Assembly (NCBI GenBank): GCA_044227325.1
Contig: JBGAFI010000008.1
Span: 1 to 64,000, forward strand
Length of the DNA stretch: 64,000 nucleotides
Direction: 5' to 3'
Source of the DNA: PFJX01 sp044227325
GTDB lineage: Bacteria; Pseudomonadota; Gammaproteobacteria; Burkholderiales; Thiobacillaceae
Below the pieces are notes generated by a model. That model worked only from the letters and a program-made list of their open reading frames with translations, had not been told where the DNA came from and did no database searches. Positions 1 through 7,551 of this stretch are shown here, in pieces (position 1 is the first letter of the stretch; each line of letters begins with the position of its first letter). A program made the translations under genes and the position numbers.

Positions 1-135
1 AATTTCGGAGAAGAAAAATGAGCGCAAATTCGACCTTCCAAAATGCCCCAGGATCGACGATCTCGGTGCGGGGAAGGGTCGACGTACCCCTGTATTCACC
101 CCTCAACCGAAAGGTGGGGGTTTTTCTACAGCCTC

Positions 136-142
136 GTTAGGC
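136..142 (+). other. Integron recombination core site (R' of an upstream attC)
   Basis: The seven bases GTTAGGC fit the R' consensus GTTRRRY, and the following GCGTCAC resembles the usual 5' end of a gene cassette. The second cassette begins in nearly the same way (GTTGGGCGTCATG at 1155). The rest of this attC would lie upstream; its left half is not recognisable in bases 1-130. Confidence 0.5.
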
Positions 143-159
143 GTCACAGGAACCAGCGG

Positions 160-945
160 ATGCGTTGCCTCTTCTGCAAGATGGACTCAACCGACTCCAA
201 GAGCGTCGAGCATGTCGTCCCTGAAAGCCTTTGGAACAAAAAGCATGTTCTTCCCAAAGGTGTCGTCTGCGATCCCTGCAACAACTACTTCGCACGCGAA
301 GTGGAGAAACCGTTCTTGGACTCGCCGGCGATCTCCCAGTTGAGGTTCACGCAAGTGATTCCAAACAAGCGCGGCCGAGTTCCTCCCAGTGAGGCGATGC
401 TTCTGCCCGGGTTTCCCGTTCTCGCCCACCGTGAAACCTCAGCCCCTTACACCCTATCTCTTGACGTCCCATCCGACGCCTTCAAGCATCTAGCCAGTAG
501 TTCAACAGGCACACTGATTCTTCCAACTACTGGAGCTCCGCCGAAGGACAGGGTTGTTTCACGGTTTCTGGCCAAGATGGCGGTCGAGGCAATGGCCCTG
601 AAACTACTAGAGCATCCCGAGGGTCTTTCGTATCTCGTAGAAGAGACTCAACTGGACCCCATCCGGAACTTCGCTCGTCGCGGACAGCCCCAAGAGTGGC
701 CTCATCACGCTCGTCGCATCTACGACGCCGAGCGAAGACTTCCCGACCTGGACGGACAGTCATATCAGACTGTTCATGAATTCGACTTCCTGGTGACCGA
801 GCAGCAGGAGTGGTACTTTGTTTTCGCTCTCTTTGGACTTGAACTCACCATCAACGTTGGTGGCCCTGATATCGACGGGTACATCAAGTGGCTTGCAGAG
901 CATGCTGATGCCAGCCCACTCTACTCCGGGAAGAACGCGAAGTGA
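160..945 (+). CDS. HNH-endonuclease-like protein, integron cassette gene
   Basis: A 261-residue protein. The ATG at 160 is preferred because an AGGA lies about ten bases upstream and the first zinc-knuckle cysteines follow at once; the frame opens earlier, at 43, but that stretch runs through the recombination site. Residues 1-60 show a CxxC pair, then EHVVPESLW, then CDPCNNYF: the Cys/His/Asn layout of HNH nucleases, in which the histidine acts in catalysis and the cysteines hold a structural zinc. The rest (about 200 residues) is not recognised. It sits between a GTTAGGC core site and an attC, so it is a mobile cassette gene, perhaps defensive or toxin-like. Function beyond the HNH fold is inference. 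Confidence 0.75.
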   Translation: MRCLFCKMDSTDSKSVEHVVPESLWNKKHVLPKGVVCDPCNNYFAREVEKPFLDSPAISQLRFTQVIPNKRGRVPPSEAMLLPGFPVLAHRETSAPYTLSLDVPSDAFKHLASSSTGTLILPTTGAPPKDRVVSRFLAKMAVEAMALKLLEHPEGLSYLVEETQLDPIRNFARRGQPQEWPHHARRIYDAERRLPDLDGQSYQTVHEFDFLVTEQQEWYFVFALFGLELTINVGGPDIDGYIKWLAEHADASPLYSGKNAK

Positions 946-1035
946 CACCTCTCAAGTCGCTCACCCTAAGTGATTGTTTATAAATGAACTGTCCTGAGCG
1001 ACTTTCGGGCGATTTTCGGCTTCAGCCCGATTACT

Positions 1036-1161
1036 CCGCTAACCTTCGCTCGAGCCGACCCGTTCCGGCGAGGCCCACTGGCCGCGAAACGGTGTTGTCT
1101 ATCGTCCATTTCGCGGCCAGTGGGCCTCGCCTCCACGGTTGGCTCAGCTCAAACGTTGGGC
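1036..1161 (+). repeat. attC site 1 (cassette recombination site)
   Basis: R''-like CGCTAAC (1037-1043) pairs loosely with R' GTTGGGC (1155-1161). Inside, CTCGAGCCGACC is matched by GGTTGGCTCAGC with mismatches. The centre is a perfect 23-bp inverted repeat (1067-1089 with 1109-1131). Size and nested imperfect symmetry are those of attC sites, which fold as a single-strand hairpin for integrase. The next gene starts four bases after R'. Confidence 0.8.
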
Positions 1162-1164
1162 GTC

Positions 1165-1557
1165 ATGAGCACCGGTCCTCAAGTAACCTTTACCTCTGAC
1201 TTCTTCAAACCCATCGCGGGCGAAGAAGCAGAAACCAATCCCGGGCGCTTCGGCAAGGCACTGGCTCAGTGGCTTGCCGAACAGCTCAAGGCGCGCGGAG
1301 TGTCTGTTGAGGGGGTTATCCCTGAAGATTTCGGGTGGGTGGTCATGCTCTCGCGCAAGCCATTCATGCTTTGGCTTGGTTGTGGCAACACTGATGGCAG
1401 CACAACCGAATGGACAGTATTTCCCGTTGCCGAGTTTTCAACGCTTCAGCGTCTATTCAAGCGCGTCGACCCGTCACCCGAGATCGAAAACCTACGAACC
1501 ATTCTTGCCGACCTTGTTCCTTCAATTCCAGGGGTAACCAATGTCGTCTGGGACTGA
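1165..1557 (+). CDS. Hypothetical integron cassette protein
   Basis: A 130-residue soluble protein with no signal peptide or membrane segment. The ATG at 1165 is chosen because it lies four bases after the attC core, as in many cassettes; the frame is open back to 1120, but that part is the attC palindrome. Visible features are an amphipathic N-terminal stretch (GRFGKALAQWLAEQLKARG), a central SRKPFMLWLGCGN segment and a C-terminal FKRVDPSPEIENLRTIL helix, consistent with a small alpha/beta domain. I do not recognise a family. Its stop lies six bases before the R'' box of the next attC, so the cassette is compact. Confidence 0.7.
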   Translation: MSTGPQVTFTSDFFKPIAGEEAETNPGRFGKALAQWLAEQLKARGVSVEGVIPEDFGWVVMLSRKPFMLWLGCGNTDGSTTEWTVFPVAEFSTLQRLFKRVDPSPEIENLRTILADLVPSIPGVTNVVWD

Positions 1558-1562
1558 ATGCC

Positions 1563-1659
1563 GCCCAACCCGTCGGTCGAGAGGGACCGCCGGCAAGCTG
1601 CGCTTGCCGGTGCCCTCCGCGCTTCGCGCTCCGGCGGCCCCTCACCTTCAACGTTGAGA
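1563..1659 (+). repeat. attC site 2
   Basis: R'' GCCCAAC (1563-1569) matches RYYYAAC, and R'-like GTTGAGA (1653-1659) is near consensus. GAGAGGGACCGCCGG on the left pairs with CCGGCGGCCCCTCAC on the right, and two short hairpins fill the loop. It ends cassette 2. Confidence 0.75.
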
Positions 1660-1691
1660 TTGGCTGGTGGACATAACAAACAAGGTCTCAA

Positions 1692-2129
1692 ATGAAGACT
1701 CCACCGTCGAAAGACGACCAGATTCTGGCGCTGCTCACTGGAAGAGCCGTCCGCTTCGTTCAAGAACGCTCCGGAAAGTCGACTCTGTCTGGGACCGACT
1801 ATCAGGAGCACTTCACTGTCGATCGACACGACGTTCGCGAATATGTCGAGGCCCACGGTGTTCCGATAGGCGCATGGAGCAGTTCTGCCGCGAGCGCCGA
1901 TGGTCTGTATTTGATCGAACGGGGCGGTGGATATGCAACGTACTATCAAGAGCGAGGCATACCGTCGGGCGAATCCATTCACACCACAAGAGCCCAGGCG
2001 GAGATCGCTCTTGCAGACTTGCTGCTTAACGCAAGCGGAACCGGACTCTTCACAGCAGGTGGCGATCGGCGAGCACGGAAGAGGACGCATTGGTGGACGC
2101 GGCTGCTGAATCCGCCGTTCAGCGGGTGA
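1692..2129 (+). CDS. Hypothetical integron cassette protein
   Basis: A 145-residue protein whose ATG follows attC site 2 by about 30 bases. It begins MKTPPSKDDQILALLTGRAV and contains YQEHFTVDRHDVREYVEAHG and a GGGYATYYQERGIPSG segment, then ends with a basic tail rich in Arg and Trp (RRARKRTHWWTRLLNPP). There is no signal peptide or transmembrane helix. I do not recognise the family. Position between two attC-like sites marks it as the last cassette of the visible array. A shadow frame (1667-2029) overlaps it and is not considered coding. Confidence 0.65.
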   Translation: MKTPPSKDDQILALLTGRAVRFVQERSGKSTLSGTDYQEHFTVDRHDVREYVEAHGVPIGAWSSSAASADGLYLIERGGGYATYYQERGIPSGESIHTTRAQAEIALADLLLNASGTGLFTAGGDRRARKRTHWWTRLLNPPFSG

Positions 2130-2163
2130 CTTGTCCGAGGCCCGGCTCGTCGCTGAAGCGGAG

Positions 2164-2243
2164 CGCCAACGGCAGGGCTGCTTGGCGTGCGGCCACCTTG
2201 GTCCACGTTCCGCCACCGTCACCCGGTTAGCGCTGCGTTGGCC
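2164..2243 (+). repeat. Probable attC site 3, end of the cassette array
   Basis: GCCAAC (2165-2170) is complementary to GTTGGC (2237-2242). Next to these, GGCAGGGCT on the left pairs with AGCGCTGC on the right with an unpaired base, the bulged arrangement expected in attC. The core boxes deviate from consensus. No further cassette-like unit follows, so this may be the array boundary. Confidence 0.45.
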
Positions 2244-2312
2244 TTTTCCGGGCCGGTAAAGGTTCACGAAATCAATAACCCAACCATATTCAACACCAAA
2301 GGGAGAACGGCA

Positions 2313-4127
2313 ATGAATTCCACGCAAGGCTCGGAAACCTGGGCGACCATCCGTATCGTCAACAACCTCGCCGGTGCGGGGAATTACTTCGGCGTCAACG
2401 TTACGGACGACCAGATTTGGCTGTACCTGAACGCCGATCCGGGCGGACTGAGCTACATCAACCCGCAGGGCGCTCGCATCCAGCTCACGGCAGGCAGCCG
2501 GTGGGCGCAGCTCAGCCAGGTAAAGGACGGGAATCTCTACGCGTCCGCGGGCACGGGCAATGCGGCGCTGTATGCCGTGATCTATGCCGGCGGTTCGGCG
2601 CCCGCGAGCCCGCCGATGCCCGTGCCCAACCCGCCCAACGTGACCGACTACGCGTACGCGGCCCTCGAATGGGACTTTTCGGTGCCCGGTTACCAGAACG
2701 TCGACACGCAGAACATCGATCAGTTTTCGTTTACCACGACCCTCGCGGTCAAGGACCAGGACGGCACCGTCCAAGGCCGCGCGGGCTTCCTACCGGGCGC
2801 GACCAGCGAGCAGATTCTGGAAGCGATCCAGAAGGCTTATGGAACCGCCGCGTGCATCTATCCGAATCCGGCCGATTTCCCGCAGGAGGGTACCAACTGT
2901 GTGAACCCGACCAGCGCCACCAGTTGCTCGGGTTTGCCCAGCACCTACGAAACCGCTTCGGCGGCAAGCATGGGCCGCATGACCCAGCAAATTTCCGTCA
3001 TGACCAATCTGGCGGGGCTGTCGCAACCGCCGTTCCGCTGGATCGGCTCGAGCAAGTCCGAGCTTCAGACCATACCCGGCACTTTCACCACGGTGCTGCA
3101 ACTGTTCGGGCACAGCTTCAACGACTATCTCGCGGCCTTGTATGCGGGCAGTCCCAACGCCAACGGCGGCTACTATCTGGACTACAGCGGAAACGGCGGG
3201 TACTCGTTCTACATGACGGTGACGAAGGGTGCCAACGGCTACTACGGGATGACGATTTCCGGCATCCGAACCCAAACCGGGCAGACCACCGGAGGCCCCG
3301 TCGACAAGACCGCGGGGACCGTCCTGGCCGGCGAAATCACCCTCCTCGCCAACGGCGCGCCGCTGCTGAATACGCCGATAGGCTGCCCGGTTGCGGGCAA
3401 CCCGGGGATGAACCAATACGGACTCTGGACCGACCGGGTGATCGGCACCGGCGCCACCCCCGACTGCAACGGCATCTTCGGCGCCGGTCCGGTGGTGACC
3501 ACGACGATCGCCGACCACACCAGCGCCGCGAACCAGAGCCTGTTCGCAACCATCGTCGCCACCTTGTCCACGGCGATGAACTACGGCCTGATCACGCCGA
3601 CCTGGCTGACCGACAACCCGACGCAGGGCACCAACTACTACTTCGCGAACACCGATCAGACCTCCGACGCCGTGCTGTTCCGGGCCGGCGCCGGCAACAG
3701 CGACCTGTGGAGCGCCACCCTCTGGCAGTTTCAGGATCTCTCCAAGATCGCCGGCTCGTTGTATAGCTCGCCCCTTTACATCAGCACGTTCGGCGACCGC
3801 TTCTCCAGCATGTCGCCCCAGATCGAGCCCGCGTGCCTGCAATCGCCCGGCTCGACCGTGATCTGGGTACTCGGTACCACGCCGACGAGCGCGGCTACGG
3901 CCATTGCCAACATGCAGGACGGAATCATCTTCAACGTTCAGGTGCTCGACCCGGGAAGCGGCTACGTCGATGCGCCCACCGTGTCCATCGAATCGCCGGG
4001 CAACGGCGGCATGACCGCGCAAGCCGTCGCCCGGATCGCCAACGGCGCGGTGAGCGAAGTCGTCATGACGAATTCGGGAAGCCAATACGGTTTTTCGCCG
4101 CAGGTGTCGTTCACGAGCGCGGTTTGA
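2313..4127 (+). CDS. Large unrecognised protein with C-terminal GSGY-type repeat
   Basis: 604 residues from the ATG at 2313, which has GGGAG eight bases upstream. There is no obvious signal peptide. The N-terminal part (TIRIVNNLAGAGNYFGVNV, about residues 11-29) and the following beta-rich, Asn/Gly/Tyr-rich sequence resemble a carbohydrate-active or surface beta-sandwich, distantly recalling the start of GH64/thaumatin-like glucanase folds, but I see no catalytic signature I can defend. Residues about 545-604 contain two copies of a DPGSGY.DAPTVSIESPG / NSGSQYGFSPQVSF pattern, a repeat common in phage-tail and adhesin-like proteins. It stands alone beside the cassette array with unrelated neighbours, so it may be acquired. 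Secretion and function are unknown. Confidence 0.7.
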   Translation: MNSTQGSETWATIRIVNNLAGAGNYFGVNVTDDQIWLYLNADPGGLSYINPQGARIQLTAGSRWAQLSQVKDGNLYASAGTGNAALYAVIYAGGSAPASPPMPVPNPPNVTDYAYAALEWDFSVPGYQNVDTQNIDQFSFTTTLAVKDQDGTVQGRAGFLPGATSEQILEAIQKAYGTAACIYPNPADFPQEGTNCVNPTSATSCSGLPSTYETASAASMGRMTQQISVMTNLAGLSQPPFRWIGSSKSELQTIPGTFTTVLQLFGHSFNDYLAALYAGSPNANGGYYLDYSGNGGYSFYMTVTKGANGYYGMTISGIRTQTGQTTGGPVDKTAGTVLAGEITLLANGAPLLNTPIGCPVAGNPGMNQYGLWTDRVIGTGATPDCNGIFGAGPVVTTTIADHTSAANQSLFATIVATLSTAMNYGLITPTWLTDNPTQGTNYYFANTDQTSDAVLFRAGAGNSDLWSATLWQFQDLSKIAGSLYSSPLYISTFGDRFSSMSPQIEPACLQSPGSTVIWVLGTTPTSAATAIANMQDGIIFNVQVLDPGSGYVDAPTVSIESPGNGGMTAQAVARIANGAVSEVVMTNSGSQYGFSPQVSFTSAV

Positions 4128-4181
4128 TTCCCACAAAACGCAACCGCGCGAAGGAGGCGACACGGGCCGTCCGTGCCGCGC

Positions 4182-4766
4182 CTATCCGTCGTTCTGGCGC
4201 CTGCCCAACACCGCCGTATATTCGAAGATGCCGTCGGGATGGGGCACCTGCTTGTGGGGCGCTTCCGTCCAGTCCCACCTGTCCGCCCGGAACAGCGCGC
4301 GCATGTCCGCCAGGCCGCAGTGGAAGGGCGGACCGCCCGCGCGTCCGGTCTGCATGAACAGGGCGAACAGCAGTCCGCCGGGCTTGAGCCAGGCGTGCAA
4401 GCGACGCTCGTAGTCGGGCCAGTGGGCGGGGTCCAGGGCGCACAGGCAGGTCTGCTCGTAGACAGCGTCGAAGGGAATCTCCGGATGCCACGCCAGGGCG
4501 TCGGCGCAGACCAGCTCCGCGTCCAGGTCCGCCCGCTCCAGTTGTTCCCGGAGCAGCTTCAGCGCGGTGGGGGCGATGTCCAGCGCCGTGACCTGAAACC
4601 CGGCCGACGCCAGATCCAGCGCTTCGTGGCCGCGGCCGCAGCCGGGGATGAGCAGCCGCCCGGGGCGCAACAGGCCCGAGGCCAGCCATTCGCGCAGGGC
4701 GGGGCTGCTGCCGCCCCGGTCCCAGGGCGTGGTGTTGGCGCGGTATTTTTCTTCCCAGTGGCTCAT
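4182..4766 (-). CDS. SAM-dependent methyltransferase, thiopurine-methyltransferase-like
   Basis: 194 residues from MSHWEEKYRANTTPWD. The opening and the SAM-binding motif I LLIPGCGRGHEALDLA (about 38-53) are characteristic of the TPMT-like class I methyltransferases found in proteobacteria; VTALDIAPTAL is motif II with the acidic residue that binds the ribose. VYEQTCLCALDP is the conserved post-II stretch. These enzymes methylate small thiol, halide or metalloid (selenium, tellurium) compounds; the substrate here is not predictable. It is convergent with the 2313 gene and divergent from the TPM gene at 4998. Confidence 0.88.
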   Translation of the reverse strand: MSHWEEKYRANTTPWDRGGSSPALREWLASGLLRPGRLLIPGCGRGHEALDLASAGFQVTALDIAPTALKLLREQLERADLDAELVCADALAWHPEIPFDAVYEQTCLCALDPAHWPDYERRLHAWLKPGGLLFALFMQTGRAGGPPFHCGLADMRALFRADRWDWTEAPHKQVPHPDGIFEYTAVLGRRQNDG

Positions 4767-4997
4767 GTTGCGGGCTTCGCGGTATCGGGCTTGCATCTTG
4801 GGGCTGGTGAGCAGCACCGACAAGCCGGGAGCCGCGCGGGCATCCAGGTTCTCCCCCGGGGACACGACCGGACCGCCGCCCTGGGGAACGACGGGTTCAA
4901 ACCCATCCGGGCCGGATCGCGCGGCGCCGACAGGCTGGCGACTGCCTCGCGGGTTGCGGGTAAGCTTCCGGGCGTCCCGATTCCATCGCGAGGATCC

Positions 4998-6086
4998 ATG
5001 GCCGCCCCACTCTTCCGTCTCCTGTGCCTGTTCCTGCTCGGGCTGCTGCTGACCCGGCCCGCCACCGCCTTCGATGCGCCCGCCTTCCAGGGCGACGTGC
5101 TGGACGAAGCGTCGCTGCTGAGCGATGCGGACAGGGAAATCCTGCGCGAGCGCATCCGCGCGCTGCGCGAGGACAGCGGCATCTGGGCGGCGGTGTACGT
5201 GGCGAAATCCTTGCAAGGAGATGCCATCGAGAGCGCGGCGGTGGCGACCTTCGAAAAATGGAGGCTGGGGCAGGCGGGCAAGGACAACGGCCTGCTGGTG
5301 CTGGTCGCGCCGGTGGAGCGGAAGATGCGCATCGAGGTGGGCTACGGGCTGGAGGGCTTCATCACCGACGCGTTCAGCAAGCGGATCATCGACGAGATCT
5401 ACCAGCCCGCCTTCCGGGAACAACGCTACGCCGAGGGTCTGATGAGCGGCTTCGACGTGATGGCGAAGGCGGCGGCGGGCGAGGCCGCGTTGCCGGAAAC
5501 CGCGCCGGTGCCGGACGAGGCGGTGTTGGATGTGGACTGGGGGGCATTCTTCCAGCGCTTCGCCCTCGCCGTCGGCGCGAATCTGGTGCCGCCCTCGCTG
5601 TTCGTGGCGGCCCGGCGTTACGGGCGCAAGAAGGGCCGTGCCGGCGCCATTTCCCCAGCCGGGGAAAGCAAGGGCCTGTTCATCCTGTTCGGCTTCTTCG
5701 GCGTGTTCTTCGGTCTGTTCTTCGCGGTATTCGGCTTCGCCTTCGCGTCCGATCCGGAGGCGCTGCCCGTGCTGATCGTCATGAACGGGATCTTCGCCGG
5801 CCTGTTCTTTCTGCCCTACGCGGCGCGGGCGCGGTGCTTCGTTTCCGCCTCGGCCTACCGGCACTGGCTGGCGCGGGAACGCCTGTTGCGCATGCGCAAG
5901 CGTTCGCCGGTGAAGCGCAGGATATTGGGGAAGTGGTTCGATCCGGCGGAGGTGACCACCGGCCTGGGCGGCATCAAGCCGGAGCCGCGCGCTTCCTCCG
6001 GCTCCTCCTTCGGCTCCAGCTCCAGCTCGTCCTCCTCGTCTGGCGGCGGGCGCTCCGGCGGCGGCGGCGCGTCGGGAAGCTGGTAG
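4998..6086 (+). CDS. TPM-domain (YgcG-type) membrane protein
   Basis: 362 residues starting MAAPLFRLLCLFLLGLLL, a Sec signal sequence ending near ATAFDAP. Residues about 30-150 form a TPM (TLP18.3/Psb32/MOLO-1) domain with LDEASLLSDADREIL, NGLLVLVAPVERKMRIEVGYGLEG and ITDAFSKRII. Two hydrophobic segments follow (about 228-250 and 258-280) and the tail is Ser/Gly-rich ending GGGASGSW, as is usual in this family. TPM proteins are periplasmic and linked to membrane or photosystem upkeep; the biochemical role in bacteria is poorly defined. Two more TPM proteins are encoded at 26.6-28.0 kb, also with no LemA neighbour. GAGG lies just ahead of the ATG. Confidence 0.85.
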   Translation: MAAPLFRLLCLFLLGLLLTRPATAFDAPAFQGDVLDEASLLSDADREILRERIRALREDSGIWAAVYVAKSLQGDAIESAAVATFEKWRLGQAGKDNGLLVLVAPVERKMRIEVGYGLEGFITDAFSKRIIDEIYQPAFREQRYAEGLMSGFDVMAKAAAGEAALPETAPVPDEAVLDVDWGAFFQRFALAVGANLVPPSLFVAARRYGRKKGRAGAISPAGESKGLFILFGFFGVFFGLFFAVFGFAFASDPEALPVLIVMNGIFAGLFFLPYAARARCFVSASAYRHWLARERLLRMRKRSPVKRRILGKWFDPAEVTTGLGGIKPEPRASSGSSFGSSSSSSSSSGGGRSGGGGASGSW

Positions 6087-6096
6087 ACGGGGTGGA

Positions 6097-7338
6097 TCAG
6101 TTCGCGGCGGCGGCGTCCATGACTTCGCAGGCGGCCCGCCAGCAGGCGTCCAGGTTGTCTTCCACCAGTTTCACCGCTCTCGCGTCGAGGCGCCCTTCCC
6201 GCGTATGCGATTGCAGCAGTTCCAGGATTTCCCGCGCGGGCACCGAACTCCGATAGGGGCGGGTCTGGGCCATGGCCTGGAACACATCCGCGACCGCCAG
6301 CAGACGCGCCGGCCTGCTTAATTTGCCGGCGTCGAGCAGATAGGGATAGCCGCTGCCGTCCAGGGTTTCGTGGTGATAGGCGGCCCAGGCGGCCACGTCT
6401 TCCAGGCCGGGGATGCGGCGCAGGATCTGGTAGGTCTCGAAACTGTGGCGGTGCATGATCAGCCGCTCGGTGTCCGACAGCGGCCCGGGCTTGTCGAGGA
6501 TTTCGTCGGGCACCTGGAGTTTGCCCAGGTCGTGCATGAGTCCGGCGATTTCCAGCTTGTCGCAGGTTTCCTCGTCCTGGCCGTCCAGCTCCCCCAGCAG
6601 ACGGGCAAGGTTCGCCACCCCCAGGGAATGGGCGGCGGTGAAGGCGCTTTTCGCGTCCACCACGTGGGAGAACAACATGGCCATCTGGCGCAGTTCGGGG
6701 AAGTCGAGCTTGCGCGGCACGCCGTGATGCAGCATCTCGCCCAGGAAGTTCTGGATATGGCGCGGTTCCAGGATCAGCCAGAAGGCGTCGGAACGGGAAA
6801 TCTCCAGGAAGGCGTCCACCAGGGTGGGGTCGAACATGTCGCCGCTGTAGTCGGCCAAGGTGTCGCGGATGGCCCGCTTGTGCAGCAGCAGGTCCGGCCC
6901 GTAGTGGGGCGCGGCCAGGGCGTCGGCCCGGTCCACCAGGAAGATCAGGTTGGCCTTGCGCGCCAGGGCGGGATCGACGCCCAGGCGGGGAAAATCGCGC
7001 CAATGGGTGTGGTGGTAGAGCACCGCGGGCGCGAGATGGGCCAGGTGGGAGAAACCGGACAGAAGCCGGCATCCCTCTTCGCAGTGGCCCTGGGAGCCGG
7101 ACCAATCCATCTGTTCCACCAGGTTCTGGTGGACGGAGGTGGAGGAGACGCCGCAGTCGTGCAGCAGGCCGGTGTCGAACAACTCGTCCTGGGCGGCGGC
7201 GTCGAGTCCCATGCCGCGGGCCATTTCCACCGCCATCAGGCCGACCCGCTTGCCATGGTAGAAATCGTTCATGCCCACCAGGTCCAGCGCGTCGGACAAG
7301 GCGTATATCGCTTGGCGCAGGTCCACGTTCACTTGCAT
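6097..7338 (-). CDS. HD-GYP family protein with tandem HD domains
   Basis: 413 residues. An N-terminal degenerate HD region includes HGKRVGLMAVEMARGMG and DTGLLHDCGV (about 28-68). The C-terminal HD-GYP domain has HSLGVANLARLLGE, GLMHDLGKLQVPDEIL and HHETLDGSGYP. HD-GYP enzymes hydrolyse cyclic di-GMP at a metal centre; the His and Asp ligands are visible, but the signature reads HHETLDGSGYP rather than HHERxDGxGYP, so activity is likely but not certain. No receiver or membrane segment is present, so it is cytoplasmic. It is divergent from the hybrid kinase at 7552, with a 213-bp shared promoter region, suggesting a joint signalling role. Confidence 0.87.
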   Translation of the reverse strand: MQVNVDLRQAIYALSDALDLVGMNDFYHGKRVGLMAVEMARGMGLDAAAQDELFDTGLLHDCGVSSTSVHQNLVEQMDWSGSQGHCEEGCRLLSGFSHLAHLAPAVLYHHTHWRDFPRLGVDPALARKANLIFLVDRADALAAPHYGPDLLLHKRAIRDTLADYSGDMFDPTLVDAFLEISRSDAFWLILEPRHIQNFLGEMLHHGVPRKLDFPELRQMAMLFSHVVDAKSAFTAAHSLGVANLARLLGELDGQDEETCDKLEIAGLMHDLGKLQVPDEILDKPGPLSDTERLIMHRHSFETYQILRRIPGLEDVAAWAAYHHETLDGSGYPYLLDAGKLSRPARLLAVADVFQAMAQTRPYRSSVPAREILELLQSHTREGRLDARAVKLVEDNLDACWRAACEVMDAAAAN

Positions 7339-7551
7339 GGGATTTCCTAAAAAGGTGTGATCCCCTTCAAGAACGGCAGCCGCGTGGAGTTCTTGAACCC
7401 GGAACCTGGAAATGGCATTGGGGGCGTCGCCCTTGGCGCCGGGCCCGCTTTCCCGATTCTTGCTGATTCAGCGACCCACTAGGTGTTTAGTCCCATACGC
7501 GCCGGTCATATCCGCGCGCTACCATGGTCGGTACTTTCGTCCGGATTCTTC

